From Scylla paramamosain (Eukaryota > Arthropoda > Malacostraca > Decapoda > Portunidae): DNA of 64,000 bases. The notes beneath the pieces are model-generated. The model saw only the letters and a list, made by a program, of their open reading frames with translations. It made no database searches and was not told the origin of the DNA. The stretch is taken from positions 11,815,000-11,878,999 of the forward strand of contig NC_087181.1 in assembly GCF_035594125.1 (NCBI RefSeq), in the 5' to 3' direction. This document shows, piece by piece, positions 1-12,516 of the stretch; position 1 is the first letter of the stretch, and the number at the start of each line of letters is the position of its first letter. A program made the translations under genes and the position numbers.

Positions 1-64
1 CGCGCCAGCCAGCCCACCTACCCGCCTCGTCACTTGCTTCCCGCTTCCCGCTTCCTCGTTTCTC

Positions 65-840
65 GCTTCCCGTCGCTTCCTACTTGCTGCTAACTTTTAA
101 TGCAGTGTTTGGAGTGTTTGTGTTGGTATGTTATGAACTATCCCGTGTTAGTTTTGTTGGTTTACTCGGAGTTTCGTCCTGGTAGTGTGGATACGAGTAT
201 GTTTGGCAGATAACTTTGTTTTGGTAGATTGCTTAGTAGTGACGGATAGATAGACTGGTATAACTAGTGCTCGTGTGTGTTATTAATGTTAGCTGTTAAG
301 TTATCACTGTCCGTTTAGTTAGTTATTAAGTGTCACTGGCCCTTCTTTCCTGCCAATTTTGTCATAGAGCAGTGAAATGTTTGATAGATGTTACTAGTGT
401 TTATATGTCTTAGTAGTGATAATTTTCAAGTCATTTAGCGTCTGTCTCTTTTTTTTTTTTTTTTTCAATGTCACTGCGTCTCCCGCGAATTCCGTCTTAG
501 TAGTATTGTGGAAATGTTTCTTAGATAGATGTAACTAGTGTTTTTTGTCTTAGCAGTAGCAGTTATTACATCATTATCGTTCTTATGTCTTTCTTTAACT
601 TTCATACGTCTCTTTTTGCTGCAGATCTCGTCTTAAAGTTGTGGAAATGTTAGATAGACGTACTCTGTGTTTATACGTCTTATTAGTGTCAGTTATTAAG
701 TTATTAGTGTCCTCGTGTGTCTTCTTGTTTTCTCTCAGTGTTCATTTATCTCTCCTTTGCTGCGAGTCCCCCTTTTAGTTCCGAGAAATGTTAGGTAGTT
801 AGATATAATTCGTTTTTTTTTCTTACTAGTGTCAGTTATG
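65..840. repeat. Degenerate tandem array, about 137 bp unit
   Basis: GGAAATGTTTGATAGATG, then ACTAGTGTTTATATGTCTTA and AGTTATTAAGTTATTAGTG, recur near 373, 511, 642 and 785. Apparent ORFs here are not conserved between units. Confidence 0.65.
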
Positions 841-1611
841 AAGATATTAGGGTTCCAGTGTCTTCCTTCGGTGTTCCCGCGTCTATTCTTTGCTTCCAGA
901 CACGAGGCAATAAGCTACAAGACTAGTATCTATTTTTCTCTCGTATATTGCCATTATGGAATTGAATTAGTAAAGATTGTATTGGAGAAAACGCAAGACA
1001 CGACAGACATAAATGACAGCAAGTCTTCTCCCGCCTCTTTTTTCCTCTCCGGCGTTCCTCTTGCGGCATTACTTCGGTGAGAAATTAATGGGGAAAGAAG
1101 TCAAAAATAGTGTATTCAGAAACCCACGCAGACTGCAATTAAATATATGAAAACGCTCCTCGTCTCTAATTTGCCGCTGCACATCAACGCACTACGAAAT
1201 TAACAATCGCCAAAATGAACTTAATCGCAACAATTTTTACCCCCACACCCCGCCACGCCGGCACAATAAACAAAAGATTAATAAAAACAAAAGCGTGTGT
1301 CGGCCATTGCACAAACTCCTCTCTCTCCCTCTCCCTCTCTCTGCACTGCCGCATAGCACATCACTGGACGGCGGACAAAACAAAACAGAGAGCCCCAGTG
1401 TATCTTGACGCCCGGCAATTATCGCACACCTGGCGAGAGTTTCAGAAAAGTTTATCAACACACATTAATTCTCCGCGTCCGCCTCCCACACCCACGATAG
1501 CGCGAGTATTGTTCCCCACGCCTGAGTAACGTTAGGTTGTCACGCCCTTCATCATTCCCAGCGCTCCTCCTCGTCCTTCTCTTCCTCCTGCACGTCTTCC
1601 TTATGCGCCCA
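841..1611. other. Unassigned segment
   Basis: Nothing identified. It includes a short CT run (1318-1345) and AT-rich DNA. Short ORFs have no recognisable domain or splice context. Confidence 0.4.
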
Positions 1612-2056
1612 TATACTACTATTTTCAAAGGCCACAGAAATTATCAACCGGGGTTCTCAAGAGTGTTTCTCCTTTTCATAATGTAGAAATCTTATTAATC
1701 TGCCACTAGAATCGTAAAAACATCCTTAAGAACGCTTCGCTCTCTCACCAAGACTATTTTCAAAGGCAACAGAGATAATTTACTGAGTTCTCAAGAGTTC
1801 TCTTGTTAATAATGTAGGAAGCCTGTCAATCTGTGAATAGAACCGTAAAACACCCTTAAAAAGCTTTGCTCTCTCACCACGACTATTTTCAAAGGCCACA
1901 GAGAACGTTTGTCCTATTAATAATATGGAAATCTTGTTAATCTGTCACTACAACCATTAAAACACCCCTAAAAACCCGTGTCACTTCAACTAGATCCTTT
2001 TGAAAGTAGTGAAGTGAAGGTGCAGCGGAGAAGTGTTTCAGAATACGGTCCTTAGC
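1612..2056. mobile_element. MITE-like element copy E with internally tripled body
   Basis: Same orientation as copy D. The block from TATTTTCAAAGGCCACAGA to the AAAACACCCTTAAAAA motif occurs three times (starting near 1620, 1753 and 1885), and the end is GAAGTGTTTCAGAATACGG. This shows local tandem growth of the element. Confidence 0.72.
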
Positions 2057-2203
2057 GCTGTGGCGCGAGGCAGTGGCGGAGTGGCCGGGAGGGAGGGAGG
2101 GTGACGCGAGAGTGTCAAGAGGATCCCCGCTTTAAATCAAACACTACCTCTGGGAATTGTTTGAAGCATGATTTGGTAACACTTACACGCGTGCTTCCTG
2201 TCG

Positions 2204-2799
<596 letters not shown>

Positions 2800-4460
2800 G
2801 AAAATGGGCATGCTTTGTTTTATAAAAGGGAGTGCCACGTTTAGGTTGTCTTACGTTTTCTACAGGGACTGCCACGTGTAAGTCTATTGGCTTTTAGTAG
2901 CTCCCTTAAGTATAAGAGGATGCGTTCTACTTTTGCTGTACGTGTTATCATCGTTCAGGTAAAGTATGTAGGTATGCTTGGTTTTCTACAGAGCCTGCCA
3001 CGTGTAGGTTGTCGTATGTTTTCCACAGGGACGGTCACGTGTAGGTCTGATGACTTTTTTTGTAGCTTCCTTACGTGTAGCAAGATGCGTGCCGCTGTTG
3101 CTGCTTACATTATCAATCACGTTCAGATGGAAATAGATGGGCATGTTATGTTTTATATAGCGGCTGCCACGTGTAGGCCTAGTGGCTTCCTGCAGTTTCC
3201 ATTCTGTATTCTTTAAGGAAATATGGGAAGGAAAAATTATACTCCCAATTAGAAGGGCGATTTCTATGGTTTCCTTTTCCATTATCACCTCGGTCAGGTG
3301 GAAATTCTATGGTTTCTTTTTCCATTATCATCTCGGTCAGGTGGAAATATGTTTATGTTTTCTACCGCCACGTGTTGGTCTGATGGCTTCCTGCAGCTTT
3401 CTTCTTACCGTGTAACAAAGAAGAATTTTGAGTTTTTCTGTTAGTATTTACATAACCATTCTCCGTCAAGTGAAAATAGTGATGTTTTAAAAAGAGACTG
3501 CCACGTGTAGGCCTGATGGCTTCTTACATCTCCTCTCTTAAAGAAACTATTGCCGAGAGCAGGAAAATATAACCTACATCCTAGAAAGATGAGTTTACTG
3601 TTTCTATTTGTATTATAATCTTCACTCAGGTAAAAATATGGATGTTTTATAGAGGGGCTGCCACGTGTTGGCCTGATGACTTCTTACAGCTTCCCTCGTA
3701 TGTTCTCAAAGGAAATATTGCAGTGGGAATGAGAAAGATGTACTTCAAAAGACTTGTATTGAAATATTTCCCGGCAACTTCGCTTCGTTCACAGGTTCAA
3801 ACTTAATTTCTTATGTTCTTATCAAGCTAAATATTTTGTTTATGCTGTTATCAAAGAAAATATTGTCAGGGGACAGAAAAAATATAACGTACACGCTCTG
3901 TTAAAATTTATTTTCTTATGATCTTGAAATGTTAGCGTAGGGAGAAAAAAAAAATGTACTGAAAATACCGCGCGGTGAATGATTCCAGGAACACGCATAC
4001 ATCTGATGGCTCCCCGCAGCTTGCCTTGCTTTCCTGTGCTCTTAACAAGGGGAATATTGCAGCGTGGAGGAAAAATGGAATTGAAAACCTTGTAACGAGT
4101 GATTTTGACGTGTAGACCTGATGGCTTCCTGAAATCTCCCTTATTTTATTATGTTCTTACGGGAAACATTCACGTGAGAAGGAAAAATGTAATCTCGAGC
4201 AATGAGTGAGTTCAGCCAGTATAGGTAGAGCTTAGGGCTTCCTAGAACTTCCCTTATTTTCTTATCTTCTAGCAGGAAACAGAAGGAAAACATATACTTA
4301 GAAATCTTCCGCACAGTGATTTCAAATAATACACCGCCCCCAATGGCTTCCTGGAAATTCCTTTATTTTCTTATCAAGGGAATATGGAAATGTAAAAAAT
4401 AAACGTCATAAAACACCAGCAATGATTTCCAGCAACACACTCCTTTCAGATACTCTGACG
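2800..4460 (+). repeat. Local array of LINE-B 3' ends (CACGTG repeat)
   Basis: At least nine diverged copies of a motif reading ACTGCCACGTGTAGGCCTGA, then TGGCTTCCTGCAGCTTCCC, then TTTTCTTATGTTCTTA, spaced about 130-200 bp (cores near 2865, 2999, 3170, 3366, 3503, 3660, 4000, 4110 and 4230). Single copies elsewhere in the window show this is the 3' end of a LINE. Here only that end is tandemly multiplied. Confidence 0.8.
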
Positions 4461-5306
<846 letters not shown>

Positions 5307-5516
5307 ACTTCTTTCCTTAAAAAAACAAGACAAAAAAAGTAAAAAAAAATTCAAGATATATATGCAAAAAAACAACATAATAAAAAATAGTGGCCCGGGC
5401 ATTATCTTTTTAAAAATTTCCGACCCTCTGAAGGCCCATTAAATTCTGTACCGAAAAAATGTATTTAAGAGACGCCAATATCCATAAAAAATAGACTTTG
5501 TTCCGCTTTTTCATCA

Positions 5517-5885
5517 CTCGCGCTGGGGGAGGAGGAGAGGGGAAAGAAGGAGAAGGGGGGAAGGTGGAGGAGAGGGGGGGAAAGAAGAGGAGAGGAGGGA
5601 GGAGGAGGGGAGGGGGAGGAGGAGGACAGGGGAGGTGAAAGAAGGACCAAGAGGGAAGAGGACTAGTAAGAAAAGGGCTAGAACTAGGAAAAAGAGGAAG
5701 AGGAGGAGGACGAACAGCAGGAGGAGGAAGGAAGGAAGAGAACTAGAACTAGGAAGAGGAGAACGACGACGAACAGCAGGAATACGAAGAACAGAAGAAC
5801 GAGAAGGAGTAGGAAAGAAGGAAGAGGAGGAGGACTAGGAAAAGAAGGACTAGGAAGAGGAGGAGGAGGAGGAGGAAGAGGAAGT
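5517..5885 (+). repeat. Polypurine (GGA/GAA) tract
   Basis: Almost purine-only on the plus strand. It encodes only low-complexity R/E/K or S/P/L runs, so it is not a gene. AGGCAGGCAGGCAGGG repeats follow at 5915-5980. Confidence 0.9.
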
Positions 5886-5989
5886 TTAGTGTTATGGCTA
5901 GTGCAGAGCGTCCGGGGCAGGCAGGGAGTGAGGCAGGCAGGCAGGGAGCGAGGCAGGGAGGCGGGGCAGGCAGCAGGGCGAGTTAAAAG

Positions 5990-6414
5990 CCCCGCCATTT
6001 ACACAAGGTTGAGACTTTAATGCGGAAAATGTGGCGGCGCGCTGGCTGAGGGACAGAAATCACGCCAGTGGATCGAGAAATTGCCTCTATTAAAAATGAC
6101 ACTAACGCAATATTGGGCGGCGGACTGGGAGGGCCTTTACTCTCCCCACGCTCTCCCCACGCTCTTCCCTCCCCCGTGTACTCTGCAGCTCAACCCAGGG
6201 ATCTACACACTGCCCCAACCCTGCGTCACCCCCGCCCACGGCAATTTCCAGCTTTTTCCCCCGTAAATCTATCCACGGGTAAAAAGTGTGTTGGTTCTTA
6301 TAACACCTTGCGCGCGCCTCGTCCATTTTTCCAGCTCGCCTTGTATTGTGTTGTGTTGGTCAGCTGGCTTCTCGCTGTCTGCTTGTTTTTTTTGTTTTTT
6401 TGTTTTTTTGTCTT

Positions 6415-6417
<3 letters not shown>
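5990..6417. other. Unassigned unique segment
   Basis: Mixed composition, no domain recognised on either strand. A duplicated CTCTCCCCACGCTCT lies near 6141-6165. T-runs precede the CT microsatellite. Confidence 0.4.
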
Positions 6418-6451
<34 letters not shown>

Positions 6452-6453
6452 CT

Positions 6454-6485
<32 letters not shown>

Positions 6486-6511
6486 TCTCTCTCTCTCTCT
6501 CTCTCTCTCTC
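6418..6511 (+). repeat. (CT)n microsatellite, interrupted
   Basis: CT repeat with CCT/TTCT interruptions. Confidence 0.95.
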
Positions 6512-6619
6512 AATGTATCGTGATTGTTAGTGAAATGTGGCACGTCATATCCGTAGACTTTAATATATATATATTTTTTCCCCCTCGCGTGGCTGGATTT
6601 ATGGTTACAGCGGATTATA

Positions 6620-7085
6620 GAATCATGAAAGAAAAACACTTGAAATCCCAAATAACTAACATTGGAAGCTGCTCAAATTCAGTCAGATAAGATTTGGAAC
6701 AAAAGAATCAAAAGACTAATAGTTGTAGCCAAAATATATAATTAATACAACATTACTCGTATATTTTTAGTCATTAAAATCATGAAAATTATTGAAATCC
6801 CGAATAACTAACATTTAAAACTGTTAAAATTAAACCAGACAAGATGTAGAAAGGAAAAACAAACTGCCCATTAAAAGAGTAATAGTCATAACCAAAACAC
6901 AAATAATATAACACACGTATATATATTTACTCTTGAAATCCCAAATAACTGCCAATGAAAACTGATAAAATTAATTGAGACAAGATATAAACAGAAAAAA
7001 AATACCCATTAAAACAGTAATAGTTATAACCAAAACAACTAATACAACCCTACACCAACGTACATTTTTACTATCACCAAAACGT
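6620..7085. repeat. Degenerate tandem array, about 145 bp unit
   Basis: TTGAAATCCCAAATAACTAA and AAGACTAATAGTTGTAGCC recur near 6640, 6793 and 6932. Confidence 0.75.
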
Positions 7086-7119
7086 TTACTATTTTTCTTG
7101 GGCAATGGAAACAGGGATG

Positions 7120-7320
7120 CAGAGAGAGAGAGAGAGAGAGAGGGAGAGGACTGTTCGCTCTCCTCGCGCTCCCTCCCCTTGTACTCTCACTCTCAGTTTG
7201 TTACGGGGCCGCTTGGGAGGGCGGAGAGGGGGCGGCCAGGACAGGAAGTTGACCGCGTGTGGAAGGGGAGGGGGCGGGAAGGCCTATCACCCACCTACCA
7301 ATTTTTTTTTTTTTCCAGGT
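7120..7320. other. GA microsatellite and unassigned GC-rich DNA
   Basis: Short (GA)n at 7120-7142, then G-rich DNA and a T-run (7300-7316). Confidence 0.5.
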
Positions 7321-7369
7321 GAAACTAAACTATTTTCGCTCTGGCCATTTTTAAAGTTAAGCCTGGCAC

Positions 7370-7765
7370 TGGAAAAGGTGTAAGGGTGCCAGTGGGAAAG
7401 GTGAGGGTGTAATGGTGAGAAAGGTGAGGGTGTAAGGGTGAGAAAGGTGTGAGGGTGCCACTGGGATAGATGTAAGGGTATGAGGGGGCCAGAGGGATAG
7501 ATGTGAAAGAGTGAGGCTGCCAGTGGAATAGATGTGAGGGAGTGAGGCTGCCAGTGGAATAGATGTGGGGGAGTGAGGCTGCCAGTGGAATAGATGTGAG
7601 GGAGTGAGGCTGCCAGTGGAATAGATGTGTGTGTGAGGGCTGCCAGTGGAATAGATGTGGGGGAGTGAAGCTGCCCAGTGGAACAGATGTGAGGCCAAGG
7701 GTGACGCTGGGAAAGGTGTGAGGATGTGTGGGAAAGCTGAGGGTGTAAGGGTGGCACAGACGAGA
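7370..7765. repeat. Minisatellite, about 33 bp unit
   Basis: GTGAGGCTGCCAGTGGAATA and GATGTGAGGGA repeat about ten times with small changes. Both strands give open but purely repetitive reading frames. Confidence 0.88.
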
Positions 7766-7899
7766 CCGTACCTGGGAGTTGGCACAAAGGCACTAGTCTC
7801 TCCACAGTGCCATTGGTCTCCGGCACTCCTGGGCACTCTAAAACCCTCGTAAACCTCAGGGTAATACGGATTTTGTGGCACCAGCACCTCTTCCTCCAC

Positions 7900-8530
7900 G
7901 CGCGTCTTCATTACAGCAACTTTTTAACGTAATCAGAAATGGGGGACCAAATCTTTGTGAATTCTGCAACCTTGACTAGAATGTCACCCATGTGGTACTC
8001 CTGCGCTTTACGTGTCCAACCTTTGTTTGATTGAAGCCGAGATCGAAGTAGTAGGTCATTTAGTAGGTCATTTAGTCAGTCTATCGCTTCTTTTGTGGTA
8101 TTCCTCCGCCCTTCCTGCCTCTTCCATTTGTTATAGAGGCGTCTAGACATCACATCAAGATTTAAACGTGTCCAGCTTGTATGTTTAACTGCAAACCGAT
8201 AAAAATAAGGATAGATACTAGCCAATTCAATTCGTCGCTTGTGTGGTATCTATTGTCCCTTCTATTGTATTACTGCGCCCTTCCCGCCTCGAGTACCCAC
8301 TAAAGGGACGTCTGGGCAAGAGGCTAAACGCGTCCAGCCTCCCATATGTTTGTCCGCAAGCTAGGTCGAAGTTAGAATAAGTAATTTTAGCTAGTTTATT
8401 GCTCCTGTGTTATTTTATGGCTTTTCTGCTCCCTTCCCGCCTCGAGTACCCACTACAGGAGCGTCTGGGCAAAGAGGTGAACGTGGCCAGCCTCCCACAT
8501 GGTTAAGTCCGCAGGCTGAGATCGAAGTGC
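7900..8530. repeat. Degenerate tandem array, about 150-165 bp unit
   Basis: CCCGCCTCGAGTACCCACTA, GACGTCTGGGCAA and GTCCAGCCTCCCATATG recur near 8116, 8284 and 8435. Confidence 0.75.
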
Positions 8531-8639
8531 TGTCAGCCGCCATGAAATGTGACCGTGGGTAAAGTTATTTTGGTAACTAAACACAACTGTCTCCCGGTGC
8601 TCGCTGCACAACAATGCCGCCAGACTTTAGGGGAGTGAT

Positions 8640-8680
8640 TCCGGCTGTCCAGAGAGAGAGTGGGGAGTGGGGTAGAGAGG

Positions 8681-8721
<41 letters not shown>

Positions 8722-8722
8722 C
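8640..8722 (+). repeat. (GA)n microsatellite
   Basis: Interrupted GA/GGGA repeat. Confidence 0.9.
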
Positions 8723-8852
8723 TGCCTGGCGTTGTTTTGGAAGGCTGCAGAGTGCCCCATTATTTTCGAGAGGTTAACGTGAGGTACTAAAATCCACAGG
8801 CAATAAATCAGGATTATGCTTCCTGAGTGTCTAGGCTTTCTGAGGTGGTCTG

Positions 8853-8868
8853 AGTAGTAGTAGTAGTG

Positions 8869-8937
<69 letters not shown>

Positions 8938-8956
8938 CCAATAGTAGTAGTAATAA

Positions 8957-9026
<70 letters not shown>
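8853..9026 (+). repeat. (GTA)n microsatellite
   Basis: About 57 triplets with a few changes. It encodes poly-Val or poly-Tyr only by chance. Confidence 0.97.
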
Positions 9027-9027
<1 letters not shown>

Positions 9028-9146
9028 AGGTTTCAAGACACCTCCCTAATTTTGCCCCTACTCTTCGGGGACTAGTACCTTCAATAGGCCTTTTTGTCCT
9101 CCCCTTCTGTATCCCTTGGCCAGAGCACCTCTTACATAAAAAAATA
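9027..9146 (+). mobile_element. LINE-A-related 3' tail fragment
   Basis: Plus-strand homologue of the LINE-A 3' end: TTTCAAGAC, then GGGGACTAGTACCTTCAATA, then CCCTTGGCCAGAGCACC and CTTACATAAAAAAATA. The same ordered blocks follow the stop codon of LINE-A copies 1 and 2. It is flanked on both sides by (GTA)n microsatellites. Confidence 0.75.
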
Positions 9147-9190
9147 GTTGTTTGTTGTTGTTGTATTAGCCCTTGGTGTACGGGTCTTGA

Positions 9191-9245
9191 AGTAGTAGTA
9201 GAAGTAGTAGTAGAAGTAGTAGTAGCAATTTTTGTTGAAGCTTAT

Positions 9246-9317
<72 letters not shown>
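9191..9317 (+). repeat. (GTA)n microsatellite
   Basis: Two blocks (9191-9228 and 9247-9317) around a short unique spacer. Confidence 0.95.
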
Positions 9318-9469
9318 ATTCTTGTCGTAACTGATATAATACCATCTCATCTCCAATAATTTAAGTTACACTGACACATTCCTTCCTTCAACCCCCACGC
9401 AGGCCGAGAAAACAACTCAAGCCTCGGAAAAAAGAGAGTAAAAGTGAGAACCTGCTCCCTTATTCAGCC

Positions 9470-10062
9470 AGCGCATATATCACGAGCCTTGCCTGGGTGG
9501 TGAAAATATGGCCCTTACATTACTACTCTCTTATCGCGCAGTATATCAGGACTTAGTAACTGAATAGGTAATGAAAGTATATCTCGTACGCACCTATTCT
9601 CTTATTCATCACGTGGATCAAGGTAGACTTAGTGGTTGTGAATGGGTAGTAAAAATAAGGGGAAAGTGTAGGTTCTTTTATCGCACTCTGTCAAGAATAA
9701 GTTAATAGGTAATGAAAATATATCTCGTACGCACCTATTCTTTTATTCATCACGCGGATCAGGGAAGACTTAGTGATGAATAGGTAGTAAAAAACATAGT
9801 TCTCTTATAACGTTATATATTTGAAACTTCATAACAGAATAGGTAATGAAAATGCATCTTTAACACACCTATTCTGTCATCCACGTAACACGTACATCCA
9901 AAACTGAGTGGTCGCGAACAGGTGGTAAGAATAAAACTAGTATTGTGCCGTATATCAAGACTTAGTAACAACAGGTAACGAAAACGCATCTTATTCACAC
10001 TTAATGTCTTCCCACTCATCACGTAGACTCAAGACCGAGTGACTGCGAACAGGTAGCAAGAA
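9470..10062. repeat. Degenerate tandem array, about 135 bp unit
   Basis: AATAGGTAATGAAAATATAT, CTCGTACGCACCTATTC and GACTTAGTG recur near 9569, 9708, 9843 and 9975. Confidence 0.8.
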
Positions 10063-10754
10063 TAACTCCTCCACATCGCTCTCCCGTGACCGGAGGCTTC
10101 GGGCACCAATGTAGAATCCACTTTCATAAACTTCCTAACCGGATAACTATTTTAGCGGAGTTTACGCTGCTGCCCAAACAAAAATAGAAGATGGAACGGG
10201 AACCAAGTCGGCGGTGGATGGCTGCAGTGTTGTGTGGTGAAATTTGTACCAGCAGGAGGAGCGAAGAACTCAAGTGGCAAGGGGGGAGACGAGCAAAAAT
10301 AAAGGAGATATAAGCTGGAAGAGGGGAGGGAAAGGGGTAGTGGATTAAGGCACCGTGCAAAAATAACTGTAGATATCAACTGCGACAGGAAAAGTTGAGA
10401 TAGAGAGAGAGAGAGAGAAGCAGAAACAGAAACAGAGGGAGACAGAGACACGGAAACTGGAGAGACGAGTGAGAGAGAAACAGAGAGAGAAAGGAAAAGG
10501 AGATATGAACCTAACATGACACAAGAGGAGGAGGAGGAGGAGGAGGGAAAGGAGATTTGATATAGTTTGATAGTTTATCCATACAAATAATACATTAATT
10601 GGTCTAGCAAAGTAAAAAAAAAGAATGTACATGCAGAAGACAGTTAAATATAATAACAATAAATAATAATAGCTGGAGAGAAAAAAATATATGTAAAATA
10701 CAGATAAATATAATAACAACAAATAGCAAAAGAATTAGGAGGAGAAGAGGAACT
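10063..10754. other. Purine- and A-rich segment without a gene
   Basis: Contains a short (GA)n (10398-10418), (GGA)n (10524-10548) and a 63 bp duplication near 10610-10735 (ATAATAACAAYAAATA). No exon found. Confidence 0.5.
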
Positions 10755-10821
10755 GAACACTCACCTACCCACCCATTCACCCACCCACTCACCCACCCAC
10801 TCACCCACTCACGAGACTCAC
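10755..10821 (-). repeat. Tandem GTGAGTGGGTGG array beside the exon 5 donor
   Basis: On the minus strand the true donor GTGAGT (10821-10816) is followed by four more GTGAGT hexamers (10812, 10804, 10792 and 10764 downward) in a GTGAGTGG/GTGG simple array. This looks like local duplication starting from the donor. Confidence 0.75.
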
Positions 10822-10946
10822 CTAAGGCGCAGCTCTCCTGAAGGGAAGTGCCGGGGCCCCACCACGAAGCGCAGGCCGAGGCGAGAAGTTTCCAGCCCAT
10901 CAGAATCATTCATCGGCGTGTACTCCACCAGGTTCTCCGTGGCAGC
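10822..10946 (-). CDS. beat: Beat exon 5: middle of Ig domain 2
   Basis: 125 nt, phase 0 in and phase 2 out, encoding residues 188-228 plus two bases. The acceptor is CCACAG (10952-10947) and the donor GTGAGT (10821-10816). It encodes YTPMNDSDGLETSRLGLRF, then HFPSGELRL. The block GLETSRLGLRF followed by HF is typical of the second Ig domain of Beat. Asn200-Asp-Ser is a possible N-glycosylation site. The next exon should supply the Ig2 cysteine soon after RL, but it lies outside the window. The donor is followed by a tandem array of GTGAGT-like copies. Confidence 0.94.
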
Positions 10947-10976
10947 CTGTGGGGGACACGGGGAGGTGAGCTGAAG

Positions 10977-11403
10977 GAGGAGGAGGAGGAGGAGGAGGAG
11001 GAGGAGGAGGAGGAGGAAAAGAAAGGAGGAAAACAACAAGAAGAAAAACAAGACAAGGCAAAAGGGAGAGAATTCGTAAGAGGGGGAGGAACAGGACGAG
11101 GAAGAGGAAGAAAAGAAAGAAGAGGACAAAAGAAAGGAACAAGACAAGGAAGAAGGAAAAGGGAATTCGGAAGAGGAACGGAAGGAGAAGGACAAGAAGA
11201 GGAAGAAGAAAAGAAGAAGAGAGAGAAAAGGACAAGAAACAGGAGAGGAAAAAAAAAACAAGGGGAGGGCGATAAAGAAGACCAGAATAAGTAAGAAGAG
11301 GAATAGGAGTAGAAAGAGAAGAGGAATAGAAGGTAGAGACAGACAAGGAGAAGAGAAAGAGGAGGAGAAAACAATAAAGTAGGTACAAAAAACGATAACT
11401 GCG

Positions 11404-11470
<67 letters not shown>
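10977..11470 (+). repeat. Polypurine tract ending in (GA)n
   Basis: (GGA)n at 10977-11017, then about 400 bp of GA/AAG-rich DNA, then (GA)n at 11409-11470. Confidence 0.9.
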
Positions 11471-11472
<2 letters not shown>

Positions 11473-11577
11473 CAGCATATCTATCTATCTACCTGTCCAT
11501 CTACCTGTCAATGTAATGCGCCAGCGGAAGTCAGTCAGTCAGTTAGGCAAGGAGAGGATAGAGCAGAGTAGGGCAGG

Positions 11578-11665
<88 letters not shown>
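11578..11665 (+). repeat. (GA)n microsatellite
   Basis: Pure GA, 44 units. Confidence 0.97.
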
Positions 11666-11669
<4 letters not shown>

Positions 11670-11786
11670 TGTGTTGTGCTTGTTAATCGGTCAATGTCTT
11701 ACCCTGATGGAGAACTGCCTTGCTGCCTCCCGGTAATGCTTCCACCCTGCCATTGATCAGCGGGGAGGGAAGCAGAAGCAGAACCA

Positions 11787-11792
<6 letters not shown>

Positions 11793-11882
<90 letters not shown>

Positions 11883-12185
11883 CTCTCTCCCTGTAATTCA
11901 TATTGGTTTCCTCTCCTCCTTCGCTTCGCTCTCCTATCCCTTTCCTTCCTCCTCCTCCTCTTCCTCTTCTTCTTCTTCCTCCTCGTCTTCTTTCTCCTCC
12001 TCATTTTCAGCCCTTCGTCTCCTGCCACAAAATAACTTAATGTATCTCATTCTCTCACTCCCTTTTTCCTTTCCATTCTTTCTTTCTTTCTCTCTTTCTT
12101 TCTCTCAATCTTTTAATTACTTTTATCTCTTCATATTTTTTTCTTTTTTCATTCTTCTGCATTTCCTTTCGTAGTGTCATAGTGG

Positions 12186-12242
<57 letters not shown>
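11793..12242 (+). repeat. (CT)n blocks with pyrimidine-rich DNA between
   Basis: (CT)n at 11797-11890 and 12188-12242, with CTT/CCT-rich DNA between. Confidence 0.93.
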
Positions 12243-12245
<3 letters not shown>

Positions 12246-12297
12246 GTAACGCCAGTGAGCGAATAAAGAGTGACGTGTTTGTGTTATTTTGCCTGCG

Positions 12298-12485
12298 AGT
12301 GAGAGTGAGTGAGTGAGTGAGTGAGTGAGTGAGTGAGCGAGCATGCAGAGAGAGAACGAGGAGGTTTATGTCATGTTGTCGTGATAAATGCAACGAGTGG
12401 AATGTTTTTTTTTTTTTTGTGTAGTGGTGGTGGTGGTGGTGGTAGTGGTGGTGGTGGTGGTGGTAGTGGTGGCGGTGGTGGTGGT
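12298..12485 (+). repeat. (GAGT)n and (GGT)n short arrays
   Basis: GAGT repeats at 12298-12340, a T-run, then GGT repeats at 12421-12485. Confidence 0.9.
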
Positions 12486-12516
12486 CTTTGTCATCCTTTT
12501 GTTTTGTCCCCAGGTA

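Noticed and set aside
2887..3415. Short frames with repeated PRVG/CRSDGF-type peptides
   Set aside because: They derive from the LINE-B 3' tail repeats, not from a separate gene.
7287..7911. Long minus-strand frames of about 180 codons with repeated HSIPLAAS-like units
   Set aside because: They come from a 33 bp minisatellite (unit divisible by three), open in more than one frame, with no start or splice support.
8533..8760. Possible next Beat exon (Cys-rich minus-strand frame ending near 8533)
   Set aside because: The frame lacks the expected Beat Ig2 cysteine context and has no acceptor or donor in phase 2.
8533..9356. Poly-Tyr and poly-Val/Ser frames
   Set aside because: Translations of (GTA)n microsatellites, with no splice context or unique sequence of note. 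The same holds at 19153-19857.
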